Translations under genes and position numbers: made by a program | Notes under the pieces: generated by a model | The model's database searches: none | Told to the model about the DNA's origin: nothing | The model's input: only the letters and a program-made list of their open reading frames with translations | Shown here: piece by piece, positions 51,201 through 62,560 of the stretch | Layout: each line of letters begins with the position of its first letter | How positions within the stretch are numbered: the first letter of the stretch is position 1 | Assembly (NCBI RefSeq): GCF_048771995.1 | Contig: NC_133063.1 | Span: forward strand, 67,594,014 to 67,658,013 | Direction: 5' to 3' | Length of the DNA stretch: 64,000 bases | DNA from: Taeniopygia guttata | Lineage: Eukaryota > Chordata > Aves > Passeriformes > Estrildidae

Positions 51201-52214
51201 CTATTCTTCACTGAGGCATAAACATTGGCTACTACAATGATGACAACATATTTCTAGTGATTTTTGAATAACTAATGTCATTCAGTCATTATAAGTATAG
51301 CAAAAAAATGGCTGATAGCCAGCTCAAATATCAAAATAACAAACCCCAAATGCAAACCCAAAGCTTTGCTGGGCTTTACTGTTGCTACCAAAGGTGATGC
51401 TATTTCACAGTGCAATGGACAAAAGAGAAAATATGTAGGCATGTTCCTGCATGTTCCCATCCTTGGCTGTGTTCCCGGTTCACCAGTGCATCCCAGCTTG
51501 GAAAGGCAATTGCAAAGCTCATAATCTACTTTTTGAAGATCAGAAATTTTTCCACTGCCAGCTCCTCCTATTTTCTGCATCCTGTCAGAGCTGCCAAGCC
51601 ATTGCCAAAGGTGCCCAGATGCTCAGCAGGAATGACAGATGGGGAGCAGCCCCAGCCCCACCAAGCACAGGGATGTTGGCTGCTTGGGAGAGCAGGGGTT
51701 GCAGGGGGCAAAGAGGGTTGCTGCAAGGAGCAGCAGCTGATCTTGGCAGAGTGCTCCTGCCATTAAAACATCTAGGGCACAATGTGAGATCTTAGTAATG
51801 ACACAGTTATTATCTATCAGCTCCGTGTTACTGTCTTATTTTTTAACATGGAAAAGCAGGCAATGCATTTTTCTGGTTTAAAAGAGAGAATATACTCATC
51901 TATTCAAAAACAATTCACCATATATCTCCCCTTTTACTGACTGCCAACTATAAGAGACTACATGAAGTCAGCATCCATACCAAGAAAGAGGATAGCAGTC
52001 CTACAATGAACTGTGTTCTTTTGTTCTCCGTCTGAAAGTGAATACCAACATGTGATGGCATAAAAACTCACCACACTCATCAACACAGAGTAGTCACTTC
52101 AAATAGTGCTGTGAAAAAATGCAGCACTATCAGAAATAGAAATTAATTTCAGTTGAATAGTTCTTGATATAAACTATGCAGATCTCGATCTTCAAAGATA
52201 AATTAGAGGTTATA

Positions 52215-52695
52215 TGTTTGGGCCGTAGATAGGATGTCTTAGCCCTTGCCTGGCTCTTCGGTCACCATTCCACAATTCCCAAGGGCCACAGTCCACCATC
52301 CACTGGCTCTGGTGTGGAGTCATCCATGGGCCAAAGCTGGATCTGTGCTCCCCCTTGGACCTCCATGGGCTGCAGGGGCACAGCTGCTTCACCATGGTCT
52401 GCACAAGCAGCTGTGGGGGAATCTCTGCTCCAGTGCCTGGAACATCTCCTGTGCCCTCCTGCTTTACTAACCTCAGTATCTGCAGAGCTGTTTCTCTCCT
52501 CTCTCTGCCTGTCACACAAGGTTTTACCCTCAAATAGATTATGTTGGAGGATCTACCTCCATCGCTAATGCGCTCTTCTTTGGCCAGCAGCAGTTCCATT
52601 TGACAGTCAGCTGGCACTGGCTGTTGGACATAAGAAAGACCCCTCTTTGCCCCCTCCTACTAGGAAATCCTTGCCACACAAACCAAATACACATA
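52215..52695 (-). mobile_element. Avian ERV LTR, truncated 5' part
   Basis: On the minus strand it begins GGTTTGTGTGGCAAGGATTT, continues through TGTCCAACAGCCAGTGCCAG, CTGCTGGCCAAAGAAGAGCG and ATTAGCGATGGAGGTAGATC, a TATTTGAGG TATA-like site, AGAGAAACAGCTCTGCAGAT, ACTGAGGTTAGTAAAG and GGAGCAGAGATTCCCC, then repeated units of the form CAGCCCATGGAGGTCC / GGCCCATGGATGACTCC. I recall the same order of phrases from a common bird (notably songbird) ERVL-type LTR. The copy stops at about 52215 inside the repeated-unit region, so the 3' part is missing. The open frames on both strands here (up to 135 codons) are LTR sequence, not genes. Confidence 0.75.
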
Positions 52696-55600
52696 AAGAG
52701 CAATCATTTCGCAAAGATGCATGTGACTGTCTGAAATGCTCTGTAGGAGGTGATCCAGGCAGGACTGCACTACAGTTTCTATTTCCTCCTTCAACTGGAA
52801 CTATTAAAACATTATTTGAAAAATCAAAGGAGTGGTAATTTAAGTATGTCAGGGAACCAAGATAAGTCAATGAACCATATAATTTTCTGCAAACATGAGC
52901 TGAAGGGGATAAAGCTAAAAACAACTATTTGAATTTGTGAAAGCAGACAAAGCAAAAACAACTGAGCAAGGAAGAACTGCCAGCAACATTGAAAATAGGA
53001 CAGAAGTCTTAGCATCTGATAGCATTCAATTTCAATCAGTGTAGAGTATTTAATTTCAATTACTATACTAATACAAGCTGTAGGATCTTGGGCATAAAAA
53101 GTTAAAGAAAACAAGATGTTTTTGCTGAACAGAGATTTTGTAATAAATGTGTTTGCATATCTGTAACTTGTGCCTCTGCAGTTCTTCCAGTGTTATTAAT
53201 AGGTAGTCACTCCTTCCACTTTGGACACATCTGGTTATATCTAATCCCACACATTTCCTCAATTGCTAGGAGCTTAGAAGAGTACTTCAAGAACAACCTG
53301 AAGACATCTGTCAGCATCTGCAAAAAATGAAGAAATATTTCAAAATACAGGTTTGTGAGCAATAACAGTTACTTTAATAAGGAAAATACTTCAAGGTCAT
53401 AGTCTTGTGGTCACTTAGTTTGGAGTAATTCATCAACATAGCGTCACCAAACTGTCAAAGCAATGAATATTCAAAATATTATTTACCACGCAGGCATGTG
53501 TGACATACTCAGTGTTTCAGTGCAAACTGAACAGGTAGTAGAAAAACAACCATTTATAAGTCTCATGGCTGTAAATGCAGATATTGACTTGCAGTATGTG
53601 ACTAGTTAAATAGATTACTAAAGTGCTAATTTATGTGACTTAAAAAAAGACATAGCTAACAAAATCATTATTTGATTTATTATGGATGTAATCCACGGAA
53701 TGAATAGAACAGCATGCTATGGACCCGGGGCTAGGTTCTGTCCTTTCAACACCCTTAGAAACCAGGCAAAGGAAAACAATAAATTTGCTTAATAAAATGG
53801 AACTTTGACATGTTCCATTAAATTCTTGTTTCGGGAACTTTGGATAGTTAGTTTGGGTACTTATGTAAAACTTCTGTCTACTATTGATCAAAAAATTGAC
53901 TTCTTCTTTTAATTAAATATCTAATTTTCTTTATTTCTGGAAATACAGAATTACAGGAGCTTTATTTCCCTAGTACATTCTAGCCTCCCTACATTGTATT
54001 AAGATGAGATGAGAACAAATTCTTGGAGACAGTTTTTGTAAATAAAGCCAGCAATTCTGTTTCAAACTTTTATGTGTCATTCAAATGATTCAAATAAAAG
54101 CAGTATTTTTTATCCGTCACTGAAAATATTTTATTAATGAGAAAAAATAGTCATTTAAAATATGCATTTAGATTAACTTCTTTGGTTCTAAATGATACCC
54201 TGTCAAAAGACTAACTTGAAATATGAGAGTAGTCCTCTAAATTAAATTATTCACATTTCTAAATTAGATATGCACATAAATAATGACTCTACATTATGAG
54301 AAACAAAGAAATTAAAACAATCACTGCCAATCAATTCAGTCTCCATACAAGCTACAGGCAGAATCTGCATAATTTTTCCACTTTTGTTGCAATTCTAAAA
54401 GTTATTTTTCATTTATGAATAAATTCTAATAGCAATACATTAAACAGATGCAAAAATGGTGAAAGATGACAAATTATCAAGGGCCATTTCCATTTTCTTT
54501 TATTGTCCTGAAATGGTATCTTCCTTAAAAAAATTTAAAAAAAACCTACCATTCAAAGGGAAAACATTTAACTACAACCCTCTTAAGCAGAAATAAAAAT
54601 CCAAAGGTGGAAATTTCCAGCTATCTCTGGTCATGCTTTGCCATGGTAGCTGATCTGTATTATATGGAGCATGTTTCTCATGAGCTCAAGCTTCCCGTTA
54701 GGTTTTCTTTAATCAGGGTATCAGAGTAATTTCAAATTTCTTTGCTTCTGAAAGGGGATTAGTTTTACAAGGGTCTGCATTAGAAAACTTGCATTACAGG
54801 TCTTTTATTCTACATATTTCAAAAAGTCTTCAGGCAGAGAAATGTGTTTTTCTACTATTTGTTCCATATTTTCTTTTGCACAAAAAACACAGCAATATGT
54901 AAAAACTGACTGACTCCAAAATTCTGCATTTAACTAACAGAAAAAGGATTCAAAGGTCAGCCAGCTACAATATATACTGAAATGGATTCAAAGCAATGAC
55001 ACTGTCAGAAAAAGTAATAGAATAGATGTCCCTTCTATTAGTGTATCAAGAAGGTAAAGAAAGTGATAAATTATCATCCTGTGTCCTTGGAAGAATACAG
55101 TAAACAAATGCAGAGTCCTCCTTCTAGATCTCTTCTGCTGCTTCTTAGTGCTGATAAAACATTAGTTCTTGGACTAAGCACCAGGACTAGAGGCAAAACA
55201 TCAGCACACTGGGAGCAGACAGAGCAGTTTCAGTCCTAAGGCTATTTTAACGTGCCTCATATAGAAACCATCTGTGATCTCCACACACATGCTGGTGGAT
55301 TGCCAGTCTTATGCCTCACTATAAAATGGTGGGGGAGAGCTAAGACCCGTTTCTTACTTACATTTATGACTATCTTCATCATCACAGGCCTGCCATTTTT
55401 TTTACCGACTGTAAGCAAGTGTTTACCTTTAGGCTTCTAAACTGATTTTATGAGCCCATAATGCTCTGCCTTGCCACCATCAGCCTTTGCAGGCCAGCTC
55501 TCTACTGGGCTGATTCTCATAGCATGATCCTATGACTCAGCAAATGGACACAGGTACTGCCCTAGCCCATATTGCTGGTGGTCAGTGCTGGTCATGAATG

Positions 55601-58600
55601 TACCCTGTTCAGGGCAATAACCCCTAACTTGCTTTCTCCCTAGGGCTGCAGGGCAGATGGGCAGCCGTTAGTGAGAAGGAGAGAGTAATTGAGTGGGAAA
55701 TCAGGCAAAAGCCTGTAAAAATCTGGGAGAAAATCTTAGTTGGAAGGCCAATGTTATTATGACTGCTGTTCTTGCCAGTGAACTAATGCACAGATTTAGG
55801 CTAGAAATGAACAAAATGCAAATCAAAAAACTAAAACAGCCAGGGAGAGCCATAGAGAGGATTATATGCTTAATGAACACTGATTAATCTCATTTATTTA
55901 TTAAAATATTTTTTCTCCAGGCGGCACACCTATGCACTGCTTGCTGCCATCAGTTAATGTATCCCAAGACTCTGCTTCTTCAGATAACCTGGCAGTGCTT
56001 TTAAGGAAGAGCTGTGTCCCACAGCATATTCCAACTGTAACACACAATGAAGGATGCCCACCGGTACAGCAAGGTGATAAAACAACACAGCTCAGTCCCC
56101 AGCAGAACCACAGCAAGAAAAAAGCAAGATATATACCAGAGGCCAAATATGCCAAGCTGCACCAAAATAGCAAGGTGATTATGGACTTAAGTCAAGGTGA
56201 AAATAAGATAGTGCTGCCAAAGGGCTGGGGGAAGAAACCAGTTTGGTCAGGTGGGAGAGAGAAGGATCAGGAAAGCACAGTAGGGAGAGAGCAAAGTAGG
56301 AGAGAGATTTTGTGGCACCATAATGTATTGCCACTGTTCAAATTTTTGCACAGCAAAATTTTTCCTTATTTTTGTGTTTTCAGCCTTTGATGCAAGCAGG
56401 AATCTTAAAAACTTGAGCTTTTGTAAAGATTAAATGTTATGTCAGTAAATGTACAGCACTGAACCTACAAGAATGGTGGTAGGGTGGTCTCCAAGGCCTT
56501 TTCTGTACCTTCCCATGGGTGAGACAGTACATGGTGCTGAAGAGTATCCCAATGCTCTTCAGTGACAGCTTGTTCATTGCTGCAGTCACTGTGATGCATC
56601 TTTCCTCTGGTCTACAACCAGTACCTATTAGCAATTACTCCTGAAAAACTGGAAAAGAATAAGGCAATGTGATAGACTGAATATTGGTCCCACCATTCCT
56701 TGAGATTGCAGACCACTCACTAGTTTATGAAAAGACACAGGCAGAGCACAAAGAGCAAATAAGTGTAAAGGGCTTTAGAAGCAAATGTTTAATCACAAAA
56801 TCTATTTGATCTCCTAAACCACAAAGAATTGAAATGTGATCTAAGTGTTGCTTTGCTTTAATATATGTTAGCAAATGGAAGATTATGATGCTGTTAATGC
56901 AAGTCCATGAAATTTATTGTATTCTTTCTTCTACTATACCAAACATCCAGAAATATTATAATATCATGTTTTCCATTTTAAACATAATGAGCCAAAATTT
57001 CAAGTGATATCAAAAGGTCATTTTCAAAAACATACGGAACAATTACATGGCTGATTTTTATTCAGTTATCTTGACAGTGCCTACATAACAGGTAATTTGT
57101 CTTCCAGATGGTAATTATGTATCACACAGATACAGAAATGCAACTGATCTTACACAGACTGCAGCTCTTAGGGATCTGGTACCTTTCTGATAAGTAAAAA
57201 CAATGGGCACAATGAAAAGCTGTTTCCCTACTCCTTCATTACTATTAAATCCATGCACAACTTTATTATTTAAAATATTTTCTGAAATCATGTTTGGCTC
57301 TAGCAGATCCTGAAAGATTATAATAAGAATGCAATCCAGTAGCATTGAGCTCCTCAGAAACTCTACTGAATTTACTGTCAGGCCAGTCATTCTCATTTTT
57401 ATGTTCCATTCTCATTATAATGTCTGGGGTTTTTTTTCTCTCCTTCAAAGAGCTTCTGCAGTTTCTCTTGATACCCGTTGATCAGAGTGGTAAAAGTGCT
57501 GCATATCACTGAGCAACATCTTCTGGTACAGTAAATCCATTAGCCTGCAGCTGCTGCAATATATGCACTTCTCAGCAAACAAGCCTTTTTTAAAAAGCTG
57601 TGAGGGTGTGTGGTGATGGCAAAATTCCTGCTCCCTGTCTGGGGTAGGCAGTGAGATCTAGATCGCCTCTTTGGCCTCTGACTTCTCACAAGGCTTCCAG
57701 TGCCACCATCTCCATCCTCTCTCTCTGCACTACGATGCTACAGGAAGTTTTATGGATCACTTCCTTCTAAGAAATAGCACCTTTGACTGTTTCCTGAGTG
57801 CTGATGGCACAGCCCAGATAAAGCATCCTCACCTCAAACATGCTTGTCTTCAAACAAGCAGAATTGGCCCATTTTCCCAGGGCAATCATGACTCCATGCA
57901 TCGCCCACAAGGCACTGGGTTGGTCAGTAAGTCAGCTGCCCTTTTTTCTTCCCAGGCAGCTCATTTACAATTAGTCATCTACAATGCAAAGGGGCAAGAT
58001 GGGACAAAGGCTCTCACTGCTTCGCTACTGTCTGGGAAGCCCATGTCTATCCTTCAAGGAGAGGAGGACAAAGACAGTGCCACCATTCCTGGGTAAAGGC
58101 AGGTACTGGGGGACTGGGGACAGACACTGGCACAGCCTTGGTCTGGTCTCACAGCAGCTGGCATGGAACATGCTGCAGAAGCTGAAATAAAGTTGAACCC
58201 AGGAATGGGTTCAGTTCTGCCCTTTTGGTCAATGAGTACTCAACTCCAGTAATATGAAAGCCTTCTGCAGAACTGACTTCCAGCATTTTAATTTTTACAG
58301 AAATTAAATGCACAGATTCAGCTGTGGATTATCAAAGCAAGTGGGAGACATACAGCACAAATTTGACAAAACCCACTTCTACATTGGTATTGCAGGAGCC
58401 TGACTGAAAGTATTGGTTCTTGCTACAGTATTTTAAAATGACTTTACTTTATGATCCTTGCTTCACAGAATTGCCACTGTCTTCTGAAATTGAAATGGAG
58501 AAAATAACATATATTTTTGAAAAGTATTTTTACTTTTGCTATCTAAAGGATATCAAGAGACCGAATGAAATCTGCTGCCCAGCCCCTACAGTACCAGCAA

Positions 58601-59867
58601 TTTGGAGGGCTGACAATTTTCAGGGGCAGAGAAATGCAGAGAAAACAAAGCTTACAAGTTAATAATTGGTGTGGATATGATTGGTAAAATATGCCAAAAG
58701 TCTAAGTGGCCATATTACAAAACAGATCAATTCTGCATTTATGCTGACTGTAGAATCATTCCCCGTGGTTTTCGACCAAGAGCCTTGGCTCTTGCTGCTG
58801 CAGGCCCAAGTCTTCTAGAGCTCCCAGCTAGCTATATGGTACCCAAGAGAGAAAGCAGAGGCCTGAAAGGTGGGAGCAGATTTCTTCTCCCAGGTTTAAA
58901 AAAAAAGATTTCTTCACTTGGGTGAAAGTCAGATGTGTGAACCAATGCCTGACTGTGTTGTTCTAAAAACAGGCAGAAGGCTTAGTCACTTTAATGTGTT
59001 TTATGGCCTTTGATTTTTTTTTCCTGCATTATCAAATTTTTATAGCAGCAGGATTTTGTCAACTGTATGTGATACCAAGACAGGAAGTTCTGCCAAAGAT
59101 TTTGCTTGAAGGTAGGGGAAGAAAGAAGAGAGTGTTCTTCAATTTAATGTCTGTGATGAGCAGTTTATAAGGTCTGCATATTTAAAGTACTTTGCGTTGT
59201 TCCTGCATAATTCCAGCCTTGCTTTAGAAGCAAAGACATGACTGATCATCTCAGTTGCATTCAAAAGTTTCCATTTCTTGACATCAGCTGACATTTTGTG
59301 AATTATTTACAGTGGGACACTAAAGCATACATTACACTCCCCTAAAAGATAACTCTTCAATGCAAATGTCTAGACTTCCTGTCATTGGAAAATCTCATCC
59401 AAAGACAGTATGCAGAAGCCAAACTCACCCTTATGGCCCCTCAAACCTATTGCTGACATTTTATCATTCTGCAGATTCAGACAATGTAATTAAAGCACAC
59501 TGAGCCTTTGAAAATTAGTGAAATCCAAAGACTACAATTTTTTTCCTTAAGGCAGGAAACTGCCAGGCTCACAGAGGGAACCTTTGAAAGACAGATACAG
59601 GCTCTGCTGTGAACTCCTTCCTCACCAGCTGCAAATCTTCAAATCTGCTGTACGGAGGAAGACAGTCCAGTCCAGCAGATCCCCAGCTCGATGATTTTCA
59701 GGAAATGATGCTGAGCTCCTCTGGGAGATGTGTGCAGCATTACCATCTGAGGCACCGAAATACGTGTGCACAAAAACAACAGAAACCCGAATGCATGCTA
59801 GGACATAGCACTGAGTAAGGATATCTATTCAATGGGGTAGGCAGGGATTAAGGACTAGGACTTCCAT
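52696..59867. other. Unique, partly very AT-rich stretch; no gene seen
   Basis: About 7.2 kb. The 53880-54560 part is very AT-rich yet not repetitive, with motifs such as TTCAAATGATTCAAATAAAAG and AATATGCATTTAGATTAAC, the texture expected of a conserved developmental non-coding element (inference). A plus-strand open frame of 152 codons at 55932-56390 follows a good acceptor (ATTTTTTCTCCAG at 55908-55920); see findings. No other feature supported. Confidence 0.4.
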
Positions 59868-60289
59868 TCACAGAATTACAGAAACACATAACTGTTAAGG
59901 TTGGAAAGGACCACTGGAGGTCATATAGTCCAACTTCCCTACTCAAGCAGGGCCCTTAGGATTCTGGACTGTATTCAGGTGGAATTGGAGCATCTCCAGG
60001 GAAGGAGAATGCGCAGCCTCTCTGCACAATCTGCTCCAGGGTTCAGCCACATGCATAGTAAAGAAGTTCTTCCTCATGTTGAGGTGGGACTTCCTGTGCA
60101 TCAGTTTCTGCCCTTTGCCTTTCATTCTATTGCTCAGCAATATCAAAGAGGGACTGGCTCCATCCTCTGACACCCTGCCTTCAGGCACTTACATACATTG
60201 ATAATCCTCATTGATAATTAATCCTAGTCTTTTCCAGGCTGATCAGGCCCAGCTCCCTAGGACTTTCTTGGTAAGAAAAATGTTTCAGT

Positions 60290-60862
60290 CTATTTATACT
60301 GAGGAGCCCAGAACTGGACACAGCACTCCAGGTGTAGCCTCAGCAGAGCTGAGTACAATGGCAGGATCACCTCCCTCCACCTGCTGGCAATGCTCTTCCT
60401 AATGTCCTTCAGGATACCATTGTCCTTCTTGGCCACCAGGACATGCTGCTGGCCCATGGACAGCTTGCTGTCCACTAGGACCCCCAGGTCCTTCTCTGCA
60501 GAGCTTCTCCCCAGCAGGTCAGCCCCAGGTGCCTGAGGCTGTTCCTCCCCAGGTGCAGGACCCTGCATTTGCCTTTCTTGACTTTCAGATGGTTTTCTCT
60601 GCCCATCTCTCCAACCTGGCGAGGTCCTTCTGAAGGGCTGCACAGCACTCCAGAGTGTAGGCCATTCCTCCCAGCTTTGTGTTCTCAGTGAATTTGCTGA
60701 GCAGGCATCTGCCCCTTCACCCATGTAATGGATGAACAAGTTAAAAAGTTCTGGGCCCAGTATTGAACCTTGGAGGACCCCACCAGTGACAGGGCTCCCA
60801 ACTGTGCCTCTGATTTTGACCCACTGGGATCTGTTGTTTAGCCAGTTCTTGATCCACCTCAC
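60290..60862 (-). pseudogene. CR1 reverse transcriptase, C-terminal part, broken
   Basis: The minus-strand frame begins MRWIKNWLNNRSQWVKI and reads on through QGSILGPELFNLFI (the conserved RT block with QG and LF), then leaves the family frame. The family's FADDTKLGG block is present in another phase as FTENTKLGG (about 60692-60666), so both catalytic Asp residues are gone. The family frame returns at AEKDLGVLVDSKLSMGQQ, then [18 protein letters not shown] and [20 protein letters not shown], the usual CR1 C-terminus. At least two frameshifts have occurred within this segment. It cannot encode an active polymerase. Confidence 0.9.
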
Positions 60863-61209
60863 TGTCTACTCATCCAGCCCCCATGTCTGAGTTTGTCCAT
60901 GAGGATATTATGGGAAACATCATGAAAAGACTTTCTAAAGTCCAGACATCCACCTGCTACTCTCCCCTCATCCAATAATGTAGTTAGTTCATCATAGAAG
61001 GCAATCAAGTTGGTTAAGCATGACTTCCTTTTGATGAATCCATGCTGACTGCTCCTGGCCACCTTCTTGTCTTCATGTTCAAAGATGGTCACCAGAATGA
61101 GCCATTTCTTCACCTTTCTAGGGATTGAGGTGAGGCTACCTGGCCAGTAGTTCCTCCCATTTTTGAAGACCGGGGTGCCATTTGCTTTCTTCGAGTCCTC
61201 AGGCACCAC
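60859..61209 (-). pseudogene. CR1 reverse transcriptase, N-terminal part, broken
   Basis: A 116-codon minus-strand frame containing EDSKKANGTPVFKNGRN, SLTSIPRKVKKWLILVTI, SSQHGFIKRKSCLTNLIAFY and LDFRKSFHDVSHNILMDKL, which correspond in order to the start of the CR1 RT domain (the last is motif A, where the family has LDFSKAFDTVSHNIL). The catalytic LDF Asp is kept but the FD of AFD is changed to FH. The codon after the DE that precedes the TVRWI-type phrase is TAG in the family frame, and it splits this piece from the C-terminal fragment. Confidence 0.9.
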
Positions 61210-61625
61210 TTATCTTTATGACCTTTCAAAGATAGCAGTGAGTGAAATAGCAATGAACTTTCAGTTCCCTCAGCACTTGTGGATGCACCCCATCAGAACC
61301 ACAAGTCCAATCTTGTGGATGTCAGATTTGACTTAATGGTCTCTAACCCAATTCCTCTCAGCCAAAGGAGAGTATTCCTTCTTCCAAGTCTTCTCTGTGG
61401 TCTCGTGAGTCAAGGCTTCCCTAAGGGATGGGCTTGGCAGTAAAGAATGAAGCAAAGAGGCATTTGGTATCTCGGCTTTCTCTACAACCTTGATTGTGAG
61501 CGTCCCTGTTCCATTCAGTAGCAGACACACAATTTCCCTAGCATTTATTTCGTTACTGATATATTTGAAGAAGCTCTTCCTCCTGTCCTTAGTCAGATTT
61601 AATTGCAGCTATGCCTTGGCCTTCC

Positions 61626-61964
61626 TCACTGCAATTGTGCAAATGCTGGCTGTATCCATGTATTCATCCTAGGGATCCTGTCCCTGCTTCCACCCCATGT
61701 CTCTGTTTTCCCCATTCCTTGTTCAACCATGCAGGTCTTCTGTCCCTTTTTCTCACTTGCTAGCCCATGGGGATGGATGTACCTTCCTTGAACCTGAAGG
61801 AAGGAATCTCCAAATACTGACCAGCTTGTCAGACTGACTTTCCTGCAGGGCCACCCCCATGGCATTCTTCCATGAAGTTCCCTGAAGAGGCTGGAATTCG
61901 TTCTCCTGAAGTCTAGGGTTGCAATCTGATGTTCTTCATCTTTGCCAGATACTGAACTTGACAA
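61626..61964 (-). pseudogene. CR1 ORF2 linker upstream of RT, broken
   Basis: The minus-strand frame includes ATLDFRRTNSSLFRELHGR, then PWGWPCRKVSLTSW and FLQVQGRYI, equivalent to the CR1 segment between endonuclease and RT ('ATLDFRRADFSLFRDLLGRIPWE...'). The reading shifts frame soon after. Farther on, at about 61470-61430, VEKAEIPNASLLHSL matches the family's 'MEKAEVLNAFFASVF' just before the RT domain. Confidence 0.8.
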
Positions 61965-62003
61965 TCCATGGTCCCTGCAGCCAAGGCTGCCTCCAGCATT
62001 TCT

Positions 62004-62091
62004 TATTAATTAGTATAAGATACAACATTCCTTGTTGTATCTTAGTATAAGGTACACCATTCTAATTAATTAGTATAAGGTACACCATTCC
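62004..62091. repeat. Three-copy minisatellite inside the CR1
   Basis: About three units of roughly 30 bp, each with (A/C)TTAGTATAAGRTACAMCATTC: copy 1 62004-62030, copy 2 62035-62062, copy 3 62064-62091. Copies 2 and 3 share GTATAAGGTACACCATTC exactly. Copy 1 and the start of copy 2 form a hairpin, TAAGATACAACA/TGTTGTATCTTA (62016-62044, 12-bp arms, TTCCT loop). These units are not part of normal CR1, so they arose in or after the insertion. Confidence 0.85.
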
Positions 62092-62560
62092 ATGTTGGAT
62101 CCTTCACAGCCTCTAGAAGTAAGTTAACATCAGGGGTGACCTGAAAGGAACCTCAGAGGTTGTTATCTCAGCCTTGCTGTGCTTTTCCTTCAACTGACAT
62201 CAGGATGGTTGAAGCTGCACACAAGAACCAGGATTCATGACTATGAGGATGCTTCCTGAAATCTGCAAAAGAGCTCATCCATATCCTCCTCCCCATCAGA
62301 GGGCCTGTAGCAAATACTCACAGTTTTTTAGTCTGCCCTTTAATCCTTAAACATAAAATGTCACCTTGGTCATCATCCTCCCCAAGGCACAGCTCCAGCT
62401 GCTTCCCTGCAGCTCTGTTCATCAGGCTCACGGCTAAACCTGTGGGGAGCTGAGTTCTCCACCCCTATTCACAGTAACTCCACTGTAGTATTCAATGTAA
62501 ATATTAGGATGGTAAAGGTGTCTCACCAGTAAGGATCATAAACACAGATCCAATTGTCTT

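Larger units (their letters stand above)
39336..52214. other. Long unique stretch, no gene seen
   Basis: Nearly 13 kb without an interspersed repeat I can name. Small local structures are listed separately (40369, 42245, 48179). On the minus strand a 65-codon open stretch at 44218-44023 follows a good splice acceptor (see findings). The 40712-41360 part is open in several frames on both strands and GC-richer, but no frame shows a known domain. CACGTG (E-box) occurs at about 43898. The duplicated TTTGCTTCCTCAG at about 49668-49689 is trivial. Confidence 0.4.
59868..62560 (-). mobile_element. CR1: CR1 LINE, long degenerate copy (about 2.7 kb)
   Basis: The 3' end is at about 59868, with the octamer ATTCTGTG at 59876-59869 on the minus strand, and the copy reaches upstream past the reverse-transcriptase region to about 62560. 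In plus-strand order the landmarks are AGGTTGGAAAGGACCACTGG, AAGAAGTTCTTCCTCATG, ACTGGACACAGCACTCCAGG, CCCAGGTCCTTCTCTGCAG, GTGCAGGACCCTGCATTTGC and CATCATAGAAGGCAATCAAG. From about 61960 to 61630 the minus strand still encodes the CR1 linker phrase IATLDFRRTNSSLF. Past 62100 the match becomes patchy. CR1 normally encodes an endonuclease/reverse transcriptase that copies its own RNA into the genome; this copy is 5'-truncated and inactivated by stops and frameshifts. Confidence 0.93.

Noticed and set aside
52210..52617. 135-codon minus-strand frame and overlapping plus-strand frames
   Set aside because: They are LTR sequence, including its repeated CCATGGAGG-type units, not a coding gene.
62435..62560. 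Exact 5' limit of the long CR1
   Set aside because: Similarity becomes patchy here (GTGTCTCACCAGTAAGGATC is suggestive); a precise limit is not claimed.
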